From Mycolicibacterium austroafricanum (lineage in GTDB: Bacteria; Actinomycetota; Actinomycetes; Mycobacteriales; Mycobacteriaceae): a stretch of DNA of 64,000 nucleotides. The stretch covers positions 77,483 to 141,482 of the forward strand of contig NZ_HG964454.1 in assembly GCF_000612725.1 (NCBI RefSeq), read 5' to 3'. A program made the translations under genes and the position numbers. Numbering within the stretch: position 1 is the stretch's first letter; every line of letters starts with the position of its first letter. The notes beneath the pieces are model-generated. The model worked only from the letters and a program-made list of their open reading frames with translations. It had not been told where the DNA came from and made no database searches. Positions 31,603 through 39,750 of this stretch are shown one piece after another.

Positions 31603-31960
31603 GTGTCGCGCCAACTCGGTAGGCCCGCGACTGATTGGACATTGGCGGAAAGTGTGCAGTGACGATTGCGCCTTCGAGTCGGTTCGTCGCTGACCGTGTC
31701 TGCTTGTCGGTGAGCCCGACCTCATAGCCGAGCTGCGCGTGGGAGACCCGCCACCACAGGTGCCCGTCGCGTTCGATGCAGTCCGGCCCACCCACCGCGC
31801 AGCGGTACCTGATGCGTGCGAGAACAATCGCCGCGGCGGGACCGTGGCGCCTGATCTCCGCGGGGAGCACACGGATGTCAGTGGCATGCCCGGCCGGTTC
31901 GTGCGCGACAGGCCCCGGCTGAGGAGCGCTGACGGGATATAGCGGCGGTCGTGTCGGCAC
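31595..31960 (-). CDS. Winged-helix DNA-binding protein, replication-type
   Basis: A 121-residue protein with a GTG start. Residues 30-105 read as a winged helix: PAAAIVLARIRYRC, WWRVSHAQLGYEVGLTDKQTRSATNRLE, as in phage replisome-organiser or plasmid initiation proteins. Likely DNA binding; the target is unknown. It overlaps the next gene, so the two are co-expressed. Confidence 0.6.
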   Translation of the reverse strand: MPTRPPLYPVSAPQPGPVAHEPAGHATDIRVLPAEIRRHGPAAAIVLARIRYRCAVGGPDCIERDGHLWWRVSHAQLGYEVGLTDKQTRSATNRLEGAIVTAHFPPMSNQSRAYRVGATHE

Positions 31961-32181
31961 ATCGACTCCAATCCATGGGCTGTGCGGTGGAGCCGAAACC
32001 TACCCTGCTGCGGCATTTCCGCAGCGTGCGTGTGCGCGACGCGCCGAGCCGGCTGCCTGAGTAAGTCGTCGACAGCTGGGTACTACAGAACAGCAGATCA
32101 TGCGACCAAGCGGTTGGTTCGTATCGGCGTGTCGACCCGTTGCTCGCTGCGATGTCACACGTCGCGGGCACAGTGACGGCC

Positions 32182-32850
32182 ATGTTGCACAACGCAGATC
32201 GTCTCGCAGTGATCGACCTGGAGACCACGGGACTGGATCCGCACACCGACCAGATCCTGGAGATCGGCGTCGTCATCATCGACGAGGCGCTGGCCGAGGT
32301 CGACGCGTTCTCCGTTCTGGTGGCCACGCCTGCCACTCGGTTGTGGGCCTGGGAGACCGATCGGGATCGGCATATGGGTGCTGATCTGGGTGTGGCCAAA
32401 GAGATGCACCTGGCCAACGGTTTGGTCGACGAGCTGCTGGCCGCGCCGGACGGCGAACGCAGCGAGGTGATTTCGGCTGTGTCCGACGCGGTCGAGGGAG
32501 CCGGCGCGTTGATCGCCGCGGTACTGGACCGCCACGACATCACTGATCCGGTGCCGATGGTTGGCAGCTCGGTGCGCGCGTTGGATGGGCCGTTTCTGGA
32601 AGTGCATGCACCGGCGCTGGCGGCGCGGTTCACGCATCGGACGATCGATGCGTCGGCGCTGACCGAGTTCGCGCGATTCGTCGATCCCACCGGTGCCGCA
32701 GCGGTGATGGCGACGGTCCCCGACTCCGGGCACCGGACGCTGGGGGACTGTCGGCGCTCGCTGTTCATTCTGCAGGCGTTCGCTCACCACTACGGCATCG
32801 GTGCGTCGGCAGCCCTATCCTCCGCGCGATCACAGGTCACAGCTCTCTGA
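32182..32850 (+). CDS. DEDDh exonuclease, oligoribonuclease-like
   Basis: A 222-residue protein (upstream GTG at 32173 or ATG at 32140 are possible starts). DnaQ-fold motifs: Exo I VIDLETTGLDP, then EIGVVIID, Exo II around GSSVRALDGPFLEVHAP and TIDASAL, and Exo III HRTLGDC with the catalytic His and Asp. The spacing resembles oligoribonuclease, which degrades 2-5-nt RNAs to mononucleotides. It lies just before the HEPN/MNT locus and inside the 25-bp direct repeats. Confidence 0.8.
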   Translation: MLHNADRLAVIDLETTGLDPHTDQILEIGVVIIDEALAEVDAFSVLVATPATRLWAWETDRDRHMGADLGVAKEMHLANGLVDELLAAPDGERSEVISAVSDAVEGAGALIAAVLDRHDITDPVPMVGSSVRALDGPFLEVHAPALAARFTHRTIDASALTEFARFVDPTGAAAVMATVPDSGHRTLGDCRRSLFILQAFAHHYGIGASAALSSARSQVTAL

Positions 32851-32870
32851 CCCTGTATTTTCCTTAAGCT

Positions 32871-32884
32871 GTAATCTAGATTAC
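32871..32884 (+). promoter_or_regulatory. Palindromic operator of the HEPN/MNT locus
   Basis: A perfect 14-bp palindrome GTAATCTAGATTAC, 5 bp before the ATG of the winged-helix/nucleotidyltransferase gene. It contains TAATCT, a possible -10 box. The encoded N-terminal winged helix may bind it for autoregulation. Confidence 0.6.
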
Positions 32885-32889
32885 GAGTT

Positions 32890-33885
32890 ATGAAAACATC
32901 AGCACTGCTGCCCATCTTGCGCTCACAGCTGCAGGGCGAGCTGCTGGCGCTGCTGTATCTGCACCCTGAATCCGAGTACAGCCTGACCGAGGCGGCCGCC
33001 CAGATCGGGGCCAGCGTGCGTGCGGTGCACCACGAGGTGGGCCGGCTGGCCGACGCCGGGCTGGTGCAGGATCACCGCCGCGGCAACATGCGCCTGGTGC
33101 GGGCCGCTGACACCCGCCTGTCACGGCCGCTCACCGAGCTGCTGGCACTGACCTACGGACCGTTGCCGGTGCTGGCTCAGGAGCTGTCGAGTGTCGCGGG
33201 AATCGACGAGGCGTACGTGTTCGGTTCCTGGGCGCGGCGCTTCACCGGCGAACCCGGACCCCCTCCCGCCGATGTCGACGCCCTGGTCATCGGAACCGCC
33301 GATCTCGATGACCTCGACGACGCTGCACGTCACGCCGAGAAGACGCTGCTGCGGCCGGTGAACGTCACTCGCGTGCTGCCCCACCAGTGGGCCGATCCGG
33401 CGCAGGACGACGGGTTCCTGGCAGATGTGCGCGGCAAAGCCCGCGTTTCGATCGAGTGGGGTCCGCGCCGCGGAGCGGGATCGAACTCCGCATCCTCCAG
33501 CATGGAAACCGGAGAGAGGAGTGAGCCGATGTCGGCGGTTGCCGTTGATTCTGCAGCGGTATGTGGGATGCCTGTTAGCCGGTCTATGACGGACCAGGAG
33601 CTGCAGGCGGTGCTACCGGTGCAACTCGACGAACTGCGCCGCGTGCTGCGCGCGCAGCACGTGACGTCGGCGTACCTGTTCGGTAGCAGGTCCCGCGGCG
33701 TGCATCGCCGAGATAGTGACATCGATCTGTTGTGCGTGCTGTCGCCGGAACATCGGACCTTGGATGCGCTCGTCGCGCTGCAGGACGCCGCTGACGCGCT
33801 GTCGCCCGTGAAGGTAGATATAGCCACCGACATCAATCCGGCGTTCAAAAAGACAGTTGCCCGTGATCTTACGAAAGTGATGTAG
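32890..33885 (+). CDS. Winged helix fused to two MNT-type nucleotidyltransferase domains (antitoxin)
   Basis: A 331-residue protein. Residues 1-80 form a winged helix (YSLTEAAAQIGASVRAVHHEVGRLADAGLV). Residues 85-190 hold a first nucleotidyltransferase domain with FGSWARR and a DVDALVI acidic pair but a longer loop than usual. After a Ser/Gly-rich linker comes a second, canonical MNT domain (235-331): YLFGSRSRGVHRRDSDIDLL matches GSx10DxD. A strong ribosome site (AGAGGAG) and ATG at 33529 inside the frame could give a separate 118-residue MntA. MntA-type antitoxins block HepT toxins by adding AMP to a Tyr. The hepT gene follows at once. Confidence 0.8.
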   Translation: MKTSALLPILRSQLQGELLALLYLHPESEYSLTEAAAQIGASVRAVHHEVGRLADAGLVQDHRRGNMRLVRAADTRLSRPLTELLALTYGPLPVLAQELSSVAGIDEAYVFGSWARRFTGEPGPPPADVDALVIGTADLDDLDDAARHAEKTLLRPVNVTRVLPHQWADPAQDDGFLADVRGKARVSIEWGPRRGAGSNSASSSMETGERSEPMSAVAVDSAAVCGMPVSRSMTDQELQAVLPVQLDELRRVLRAQHVTSAYLFGSRSRGVHRRDSDIDLLCVLSPEHRTLDALVALQDAADALSPVKVDIATDINPAFKKTVARDLTKVM

Positions 33886-34284
33886 ATGGATCTGGATAGT
33901 GTTCAGCGAGAGAAGATTTGCGGACACCTCGAGTTCGGCGTTTCCCGGCTTCGGGACTTGAAGAACTCGGCGGTTCCGTCCCGTGCGGCGCTGGACAACG
34001 TCGATGTCCGCGACGCCGTCCTCATGAAGCTGCAAGGCGCCGGTGAATCCTTGTATGGCGTTGAGCGCACGATTAATCCGAAGCGCAAGGAGGATTCCAA
34101 AGATCCGCACTATCTCGATGTGCGGTACCCGAGCGAACACTGGAAAGGTGCGCGCAGCCTCCGAAACATCATCTCCCACGGGTACGTGACGGTCGACAAC
34201 GACATCGTGTGGGACGTCATCCAGAACCATGTCGACGGCCTCATCGCGGACATGTGTGCGGTCATTCGCGACCTCTCGCCGTAG
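33886..34284 (+). CDS. hepT: HepT-like HEPN ribonuclease toxin
   Basis: A 132-residue helical protein starting directly after the antitoxin stop. The signature RNIISHGY is the Rx4HxY motif of HepT toxins: Arg and His catalyse RNA cleavage and the Tyr is the residue adenylylated by MntA. Other HepT-like parts are an N-terminal helix and SEHWKGARSLRN. Together with the MNT domain upstream it forms a HepT-MntA type toxin-antitoxin pair. Confidence 0.8.
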   Translation: MDLDSVQREKICGHLEFGVSRLRDLKNSAVPSRAALDNVDVRDAVLMKLQGAGESLYGVERTINPKRKEDSKDPHYLDVRYPSEHWKGARSLRNIISHGYVTVDNDIVWDVIQNHVDGLIADMCAVIRDLSP

Positions 34285-34297
34285 CGCGGGATAGCTG

Positions 34298-34687
34298 GTG
34301 ACGCGCATCGACCAAACCAGCCGCGCTCGCGCCCTACTGGACCGTGCGACAGAGAGCGCAGCGGCGGCGCAGCGCTGCTTGGACGTGCAGATGTGGTCGG
34401 CGTCGGCGGCAGCTGCCATCCGCGCGGGCGAGGCGGCCGCTGATGCGGTCACGGTGTCGGCAGCCGGGCGTGCCGTCACACACCTGCCCGCCGTGCCGGC
34501 AGCCGACGAGCTGCAGAAGGCGCTAAGTGGCGATCGCGAGAGCGTGTTCGCGATGCTGGCCCTGCATGAACTGATGAGCAGCGAGGCCGGGGTCTGTCGC
34601 GGGCACGAGCTGGCGACCGAGGAGGTCGCCCGGGCGCTGATGTCGCACGCGCACACGCTGATCGCGGTCGCGGTCCGGCGAGTGTGA
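34298..34687 (+). CDS. Second HEPN-like helical protein
   Basis: A 129-residue Ala-rich all-helical protein with a GTG start 13 bp after hepT. The outline LLDRATESAAAAQRCLD...WSASAAAAIRAGEAAADAV looks like the SAV_6107-type HEPN group. No clear Rx4-6H motif is seen; MSHAHTL near the end is the nearest. It may be the partner of the first, divergent nucleotidyltransferase domain. Inference. Confidence 0.55.
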   Translation: MTRIDQTSRARALLDRATESAAAAQRCLDVQMWSASAAAAIRAGEAAADAVTVSAAGRAVTHLPAVPAADELQKALSGDRESVFAMLALHELMSSEAGVCRGHELATEEVARALMSHAHTLIAVAVRRV

Positions 34688-34696
34688 CTGCCAATC

Positions 34697-34721
34697 GGGG
34701 ACAACGAAATCGCAGGTAGTG
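34697..34721. repeat. 25-bp direct repeat, right copy
   Basis: GGGGACAACGAAATCGCAGG and five more bases, two mismatches from the copy at 31214-31238. It lies 10 bp after the second HEPN gene and ends at the start of the Fic remnant. Confidence 0.6.
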
Positions 34722-34928
34722 TGCCCCGCGTCGGCGGATCTGCTGGTTGGCCGGCCGGTCGCCAACGCCGCGCAGGTGGGCCGGACGCTGGGGATCTCGG
34801 CGGATCACCCGCGCCGGTACCTGGCTCCGTTGATCGCTGCCGGCATCGTTGTCGAGTCGGCGGGCCGTACCCGCGACCGGATCTGGCGTGCACCCGAAAT
34901 GCTGGCGTTGCTGGACGATTTCAGCTGA
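34719..34928 (+). pseudogene. C-terminal remnant of a Fic-family protein
   Basis: A 69-residue frame that reads like the C-terminal winged helix of Fic proteins (LLVGRPVANAAQVGRTLGIS, APLIAAGIVVESAGRTRDRIW). The catalytic Fic domain with HPFxxGNGR is missing upstream, where unrelated HEPN sequence and the direct repeat stand. Most likely a leftover from recombination. It could still encode a small DNA-binding protein. Confidence 0.6.
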
Positions 34929-35034
34929 ATGTGCGCGTTGGCGGCTCTGCTGTGCCGCACGCCTGCACGTGTCGCAGTGCCGGTGTATGTTGCGCCGATC
35001 CGGATATGCCGGATCGATTGCACCGGGGGTGTAG

Positions 35035-35517
35035 ATGGCAGCGCAACGGAACGCCAGCAGCGACGATCCACAGCGGGAGCCTCGGCGTGTGTTCGTGATC
35101 TCGACGGCGCTGCTGATAGTCCTCTACGCAGCTGTCGTCTGGGGGTGCACACGTGTGACGGTTGAAGTGCAGGGGGTGACCCACCCTGTGGTGGCCGTTG
35201 CCGGTTGGTGGGCTGCGTTTCCGATTCTGACGCTCTTCACAGCTGTGCTGTTTCGCCTGACCGACTGGGGATCGCATACGTGGTCGCGCCGCATCGCAAC
35301 GGGAATGGTGGTGGTTCTCGCAGTTGCGACAGCGCTTGCCAGCTGGTTCCCGCTCATCGCGTACGCCGACGCGATGAGGTATCCGTTATGGCCGTGGCTG
35401 TTTCCCGCCCAGTTACATCTCCTCATCGCTACTGGACTGATGCTCTTGATAGCGCCCAGAGCGCAGTCGCCAACGTCCGAGGATGAACAGTCCGATCCGT
35501 TGATGTCGGACCGGTGA
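35035..35517 (+). CDS. Small integral membrane protein
   Basis: A 160-residue protein with four predicted membrane helices, around residues 18-38, 52-72, 87-107 and 122-142. The N-terminus is charged and polar, and the C-terminal tail is acidic. No family recognised. It stands alone, convergent with the next operon. Confidence 0.7.
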   Translation: MAAQRNASSDDPQREPRRVFVISTALLIVLYAAVVWGCTRVTVEVQGVTHPVVAVAGWWAAFPILTLFTAVLFRLTDWGSHTWSRRIATGMVVVLAVATALASWFPLIAYADAMRYPLWPWLFPAQLHLLIATGLMLLIAPRAQSPTSEDEQSDPLMSDR

Positions 35518-35805
35518 TCAGACCTCGAAAGTGACGATCCAACGGGGATCGCTCTGCTCGATCGCAGCGGCGGCCTCCACGCACACCGCGCGGGCGCGTT
35601 CATCGTCATCGAGCCCGAAGCGGTGTGCAATCGCTTCGGCCACAGCTGCAGTATTGGTTCCGTCCCACTGCCCCGTGGCCCGCTGCCCTTGCGGTGGGTA
35701 CGCGTCGGCGCGTCCGTGCCGTGATACCCGGATGGCCTCGGTTTCCCGGTGGTCCCACACGTCGTAGTCCAGGTGCACGGTGACGTGGACGGTACAGCTA
35801 CTCAC
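35518..35805 (-). CDS. Small unknown protein
   Basis: A 95-residue protein, GTG at 35805 overlapping the preceding gene by 8 bp. A strand pair (VHVTVHLDYDVWD) is followed by helices (AVAEAIAHRFGLDDDERARAVCVEAAAAIE) and a final strand. Unrecognised; third gene of a three-gene minus-strand unit. Confidence 0.6.
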   Translation of the reverse strand: MSSCTVHVTVHLDYDVWDHRETEAIRVSRHGRADAYPPQGQRATGQWDGTNTAAVAEAIAHRFGLDDDERARAVCVEAAAAIEQSDPRWIVTFEV

Positions 35806-36103
35806 CGGACCACTCCGCGAAGTTGTCCGCGGTGACCATGAACTGGGTGTGGTTGATCTGCACCATGTCGCCTTCGCGCAGTTGGCCGTCCCCGCCGTGA
35901 ACTTCGGCAAGGGCCACTCGTGTTGGTGCGACGAACCCAGCTGAGGTCTCGTTATTGATCTGACCGAGAACGTATTCCATCGTCAGCGCCGTGGATCCCA
36001 CGTTGGGCAGCGAGAACTGGCCGACGATGGTCAGGCGGGCGGTGCGGTCGGTGAATGGGCCGGCGACCTCGTTGGCGTAGATGCAGACGCGGGTGTCGCT
36101 CAT
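35798..36103 (-). CDS. Small beta-rich unknown protein
   Basis: A 101-residue protein, ATGA overlap with the preceding gene. Mostly strands (TRVCIYANEVAGPF, ARLTIVGQFSLPNVG, QLREGDMVQINHTQF). Unrecognised; middle gene of the unit. Confidence 0.6.
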   Translation of the reverse strand: MSDTRVCIYANEVAGPFTDRTARLTIVGQFSLPNVGSTALTMEYVLGQINNETSAGFVAPTRVALAEVHGGDGQLREGDMVQINHTQFMVTADNFAEWSGE

Positions 36104-36309
36104 GAGAAGAACGCGCCGCTCTTGTCCGCCACGACGTGCGCCGCGGTGGCCCACGCGAAAGTGACGACCCCGCCGCGGCCATCACTGCGTGTCACTGAGG
36201 CAAACGAGTTGGCCCAGCCGCTGATGCGTGCGGGCTCCCCGTCGAGGGTCACCTTCGTTTCACAGAGTCGTTGGCGTTGGGCGTCGTCGAGTCCACCGTG
36301 TGTTGGCAT
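36100..36309 (-). CDS. Small unknown protein
   Basis: A 69-residue protein starting MPTHGGLDDAQ, first of a three-gene unit ending at 35518. It contains strands (KVTLDGEPARISGWAN, GGVVTFAWATAAHVV). Unrecognised. Confidence 0.55.
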   Translation of the reverse strand: MPTHGGLDDAQRQRLCETKVTLDGEPARISGWANSFASVTRSDGRGGVVTFAWATAAHVVADKSGAFFS

Positions 36310-36414
36310 GCGCGCGATGATGGCAGCAGCAGCGCGGGAATCCGGTGCCCGGCACGGAGGCACCGTGTCCGCGTGTCTCGTACAGGATCGGCAGCCGGCG
36401 GTGCTGCCACTCAC

Positions 36415-37053
36415 CTATGGAGCGAATGTGAATTCGACGCAGCTGATACTTGTCACCGTTCCGCCGTGTGCAGCCGAGCTGGCAGCTTCGACGATCTGCA
36501 TCGCGCGCTGCTCAGCTCCGGCTGAATCCCATGCCTTTACCACGAGTGTCACGATATGGTCTCTCCCTGTGGCTGAGTCGATGACCGCGTCAACGTGCGG
36601 GTCGATGCCTGGACCTGCGGCGGACCTGCTGGCGAGTGACCCCAACTGGCGCACGAATTCCTCGAGGTTTGTCACGTCGCACAGCATCTTCGCGCGCCAC
36701 AGTGGTGCACCCGGGGCGTGGAGAGCACGGTTGTGAAAATCGCGCCAACGCAACCCGTTCTCGATCACGCCACTGCGAGAGCCGTTGGTGCGGTGCGTGA
36801 TCGATCGAGGAACACCGCAGGCCGAGACGAACTCGTTGATGTCGAAGTTGGGATCGGAGTACGCGAGAACCTGCCCAACTACCCACGCAACGTTGGTTCG
36901 CAACCGATCAGTCTCGTCGTCTTCGAGTCGGCCGGCACTGGGGCGGCTATCAAAATCGCGCTGGTGTCCTGCGCGATCCAGTCGATACGGTGCGTCTGAC
37001 CAGTCGTGGTCAGCGATTTCGGCGGCGAACTCGCGCGCGACACGACTCAACAT
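36415..37053 (-). CDS. Unknown protein
   Basis: A 212-residue protein with a charged, helical N-terminal half (VAREFAAEIADHDW..., VAWVVGQVLAYSDP) and a beta-rich C-terminal 50 residues (HIVTLVVKAWDSAG, GTVTSISCVEFTF). No catalytic motif or signal peptide is seen. It has its own upstream gap of about 220 bp toward the divergent gene at 37276. Unrecognised. Confidence 0.6.
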   Translation of the reverse strand: MLSRVAREFAAEIADHDWSDAPYRLDRAGHQRDFDSRPSAGRLEDDETDRLRTNVAWVVGQVLAYSDPNFDINEFVSACGVPRSITHRTNGSRSGVIENGLRWRDFHNRALHAPGAPLWRAKMLCDVTNLEEFVRQLGSLASRSAAGPGIDPHVDAVIDSATGRDHIVTLVVKAWDSAGAEQRAMQIVEAASSAAHGGTVTSISCVEFTFAP

Positions 37054-37275
37054 CCGGGCCTCCTATAGACCGAGTCACTGCCCTCTCCCTAATGAGGTGG
37101 CACAGGTGACTACGTGCGGTACTCAGCTTATCTCGATGAACGGGATTGAGTCGCAGCTGCGGGCACCGGATAGCTGACAATCACAGCCCCCATGCCGCGG
37201 GTCAATTGATGGGTGCGCTCGTAGGCGGCGCAACGTAGCGTCCACGACAACCCACCAGACAGGCGAGAGGACACG

Positions 37276-37743
37276 ATGATGGCGAACGAGCACTGGAAGA
37301 CGATCGGGGCCACGTCGTTGGCTCCGGGGATGCATGTGTACGTTCACCCGGACCTTCCCCGGCCCGTGGTCGCGCTACTGCACCAGCACCACCGCGAGAA
37401 TCCCGAGAGAGAACGTGTTGTTCCCGGCTACCTTGACATGAACGTGGAAGTGCAGCCGGTCCCGGAGCTGACGGGGATGGTCGCAATGGAATCTCCGTGG
37501 ACACCAGCCGAATCCGCGCCACCGGCGGCCCAAGAACCCGAGTCACTGATCCTGCCCGCTCCTGCGGGCCTGACTGCCACCTCGAAGGACGGTGACAGCC
37601 TTCCCATCGTCGCGTTCGAGGTTCGCGCGCCCGGGAACGCCAACAGCCTCGTTCCACTGGTGCTCTCCTCTGATGGCTCTGTTGGGCGCCTCTTGGTCGA
37701 CGCTGAGACGGTGTCGGCGGACTGGATCGCGGATCCTGAGTAG
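37276..37743 (+). CDS. Unknown protein with beta-rich ends
   Basis: A 155-residue protein, ATG with GAGAGGAC upstream. The first 65 residues (TSLAPGMHVYVHPDLPRPVVALLHQH) and last 60 (LPIVAFEVRAPGNA, LVPLVLSSDGSVGRLLVD) look folded, joined by a Pro/Ala/Glu linker. Unrecognised. A strong hairpin follows the stop. Confidence 0.6.
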   Translation: MMANEHWKTIGATSLAPGMHVYVHPDLPRPVVALLHQHHRENPERERVVPGYLDMNVEVQPVPELTGMVAMESPWTPAESAPPAAQEPESLILPAPAGLTATSKDGDSLPIVAFEVRAPGNANSLVPLVLSSDGSVGRLLVDAETVSADWIADPE

Positions 37744-37744
37744 C

Positions 37745-37784
37745 GCAGCAACCCGATCCCCGTGTTCGTTGATCGGGTTGCTGC
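37745..37784 (+). terminator. Terminator
   Basis: A perfect 14-bp stem (GCAGCAACCCGATC and complement) with a 12-nt loop, 2 bp after the stop at 37743. Confidence 0.75.
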
Positions 37785-37975
37785 AACCGTTCGCGCGTTG
37801 GGCCAGCTATAGCCGATCCGTTAGCCGTTCTGCCACTTCCCAACTGATGCCTCTCACAGCTGTCAATCGCACCACGCTGTCGGCGATGCTGTTCTGGTGC
37901 GGCCCAGCTCGCAGAAACCGCACGGGAGGTTGGGACTGCGAGGGTTGGTGTCGGGGCAGGTAGACTCCGCCGAGA

Positions 37976-38161
37976 TCAGCTCAGAACTGTCAGCACTTCG
38001 GCCTCGGCCTGTGTCCAGTGGCGTGGGGGAGCTTCGCCGGTGAACGTCACCTCGTCCCACTCGATGGTGAAGATGCCCGGGCGCATCCCGTGGTCCGTCC
38101 AGTCGACGACGGCGCCGATCGCACCGTCGGCCGTCTTGACCACATTGCCGAGTTCGACCAT
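37976..38161 (-). CDS. Small unknown protein
   Basis: A 61-residue beta-rich protein (NVVKTADGAIGAVVDW, IFTIEWDEVTFTG), like a tiny barrel. ATG follows the upstream gene by 6 bp. Third of three short genes. Unrecognised. Confidence 0.55.
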   Translation of the reverse strand: MVELGNVVKTADGAIGAVVDWTDHGMRPGIFTIEWDEVTFTGEAPPRHWTQAEAEVLTVLS

Positions 38162-38167
38162 GGCGCT

Positions 38168-38377
38168 TTACCGTTCGATTGAGTAGATGCGGGTGTAACT
38201 GAACCGTTCGAGGTTCTGCTGCGATTTGATGGCGGTGAGCTGGCCGGCGGATTCACCGTCGGCGATGATCCCGTACAGGCGCAGTCGCCCATAGGCGTCG
38301 TAGCCGGGCTCGGCCAGGATCGCAGTGGCCTCCTCGTAGGTCAGGGTCTTCTCGACGCCGTCACCGATGATCGACAT
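38168..38377 (-). CDS. Small unknown protein
   Basis: A 69-residue protein, start overlapping the upstream stop by one base. It contains a helix (TYEEATAILAEPGYD) and strands (RLRLYGIIADGE). Unrecognised; middle gene of the three-gene unit. Confidence 0.55.
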   Translation of the reverse strand: MSIIGDGVEKTLTYEEATAILAEPGYDAYGRLRLYGIIADGESAGQLTAIKSQQNLERFSYTRIYSIER

Positions 38378-38631
38378 CAGCAGTTCTCCTCCATCCAGCC
38401 CCGAGCGGTGATCAGACCCAGCGGGCCGTCAGCCACCGTCTCATCGGGTTTTCCGTAGTTCTTCACGACACACGTCGCGGTGTTCAGTGGTGTCCACGCG
38501 ATCAGGATCTCGATGCCCTCGCGGCCGTAGATGACCTGCTCCTGGTCTTCGAAGCACGGAGTCACCGAGATGGTGGTCCACCCGTGTTGTGCGGCGACCT
38601 GTTCGAGCACCGCGCGTCCGTTGTAGGTCAT
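38377..38631 (-). CDS. Small unknown protein
   Basis: An 84-residue protein, first of three overlapping or abutting genes. It has a helix (AVLEQVAAQHGW), strands (TISVTPCFEDQEQVIYGR, IEILIAWTPLNTATCVV) and three Cys. Unrecognised. Confidence 0.55.
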   Translation of the reverse strand: MTYNGRAVLEQVAAQHGWTTISVTPCFEDQEQVIYGREGIEILIAWTPLNTATCVVKNYGKPDETVADGPLGLITARGWMEENC

Positions 38632-38815
38632 GCCGGGAATCGTGTCAGTGGCACACAGTGCAGCGGGTACGCGGCGCGATCCACGATGGCCACCGGGTAC
38701 TCCGGCCCATCCGTCCGCATCGTTCGGTCGGTGTCACGTCCTGCGGACGTCCCGGCTGGACAGTGCGCGCGCCGCACCTCCCGAGACCTGCTTGTTCTGG
38801 CCTACGGTCGGCGCC

Positions 38816-38971
38816 ATGGCACACGACATCACCGTCAGATTGACCCTGTCCGACAACGGCGACGTCGCCCAGCTGGTCGGTGAGGTGGCCGCAGGCAAGC
38901 GTGCGTCCGTCGACTTGGAGGGCACTGACCGCCGGTCCGGGACGCCGGTCACGGTCCGCGTCTACCCCTGA
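38816..38971 (+). CDS. Very small unknown protein
   Basis: A 51-residue protein (MAHDITVRLTLSDNGDVAQL...), two strands and a helix. A decamer copy lies 74 bp upstream (38732-38741). Together with the next two plus-strand genes it may form a unit. Unrecognised. Confidence 0.5.
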   Translation: MAHDITVRLTLSDNGDVAQLVGEVAAGKRASVDLEGTDRRSGTPVTVRVYP

Positions 38972-38989
38972 TCCGCGAGAGGCATTCGG

Positions 38990-39172
38990 ATGGCATCGAT
39001 CACGATGACGCTGCGCTATCGCGCCGACACGTCGAAATACCCCGCGCATGTCCAGACGCAGGCCCAGGCCGCCCAGCATGACATCGACAACTACGCGAAC
39101 GGCGAGATCAGCCTGGCGGAGCTGTTCGACGCAGTCGGTGAGGATCAGCTGACGTTCGTCGCGGGGGACTGA
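38990..39172 (+). CDS. Very small unknown protein
   Basis: A 60-residue protein, 18 bp after the previous stop: a strand (ITMTLRYRADTS) then helices (HVQTQAQAAQHDIDNYA, LAELFDAVG). Unrecognised. Confidence 0.5.
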   Translation: MASITMTLRYRADTSKYPAHVQTQAQAAQHDIDNYANGEISLAELFDAVGEDQLTFVAGD

Positions 39173-39180
39173 ACGACTGC

Positions 39181-39750
39181 ATGATCGAGTTCCTGCTGCA
39201 CCCGGTGGTGCCGCTATCGCTACTGGTGGTGTGGGCGGTATGGGCGCACAACCACCGCAAGACGCCGCCGGTGTTGCCGAAGATGGATCGCAGCCGGGCA
39301 CGGCCCGGTGACTTGTCGGCCGGCGGGTCGACGGCCACGTCGAAGACTGAACAGCGAGTGCGAAAGGTGCTGGAGGACGCGGGATATGCGACCTATCCGC
39401 AAGGCACGCTGATGTGTATGGGACGTGACAGTGCCGGCAAGAACCGGTTCTTCACCCCCGACATCTTGGTCCGGCGACCGTTCGCCGTTGTCGAGGTCGA
39501 TCCGCACCACTGGCACGGCACACCGGACAAGATCGCCGAGGACATCATGCGCAACCGGTTCTATGCCGCACGGGGTCTGCGGGTGGTGCGGGTGCGCATC
39601 GCCGGCACGCAGGCGCTCAGCCCCAACGACGTCGTGATCGAGCAGTCGGATTTCGATCCGGCCCGTGACAGGACCGCGGTGCTGCGAGCGGTCGCCGGCG
39701 CGCGGATGCTGCCGCCGACGTTCTGGACCGTCCCGGCGGCAAGGACGTGA
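39181..39750 (+). CDS. Membrane-anchored PD-(D/E)xK nuclease-like protein
   Basis: A 189-residue protein. Residues 7-23 form one membrane helix. Residues 55-160 look like a Vsr/DUF559-type restriction-endonuclease fold: FFTPDILV gives the first Asp, FAVVEVDPHHWHG gives the E-x-D in place of ExK, and AEDIMRNRFYAARGLRVVRVR is the typical following helix-strand. Such enzymes cut DNA; here the membrane anchor is unusual. One decamer copy lies in the coding sequence (39421-39430) and another at its end. Confidence 0.7.
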   Translation: MIEFLLHPVVPLSLLVVWAVWAHNHRKTPPVLPKMDRSRARPGDLSAGGSTATSKTEQRVRKVLEDAGYATYPQGTLMCMGRDSAGKNRFFTPDILVRRPFAVVEVDPHHWHGTPDKIAEDIMRNRFYAARGLRVVRVRIAGTQALSPNDVVIEQSDFDPARDRTAVLRAVAGARMLPPTFWTVPAART

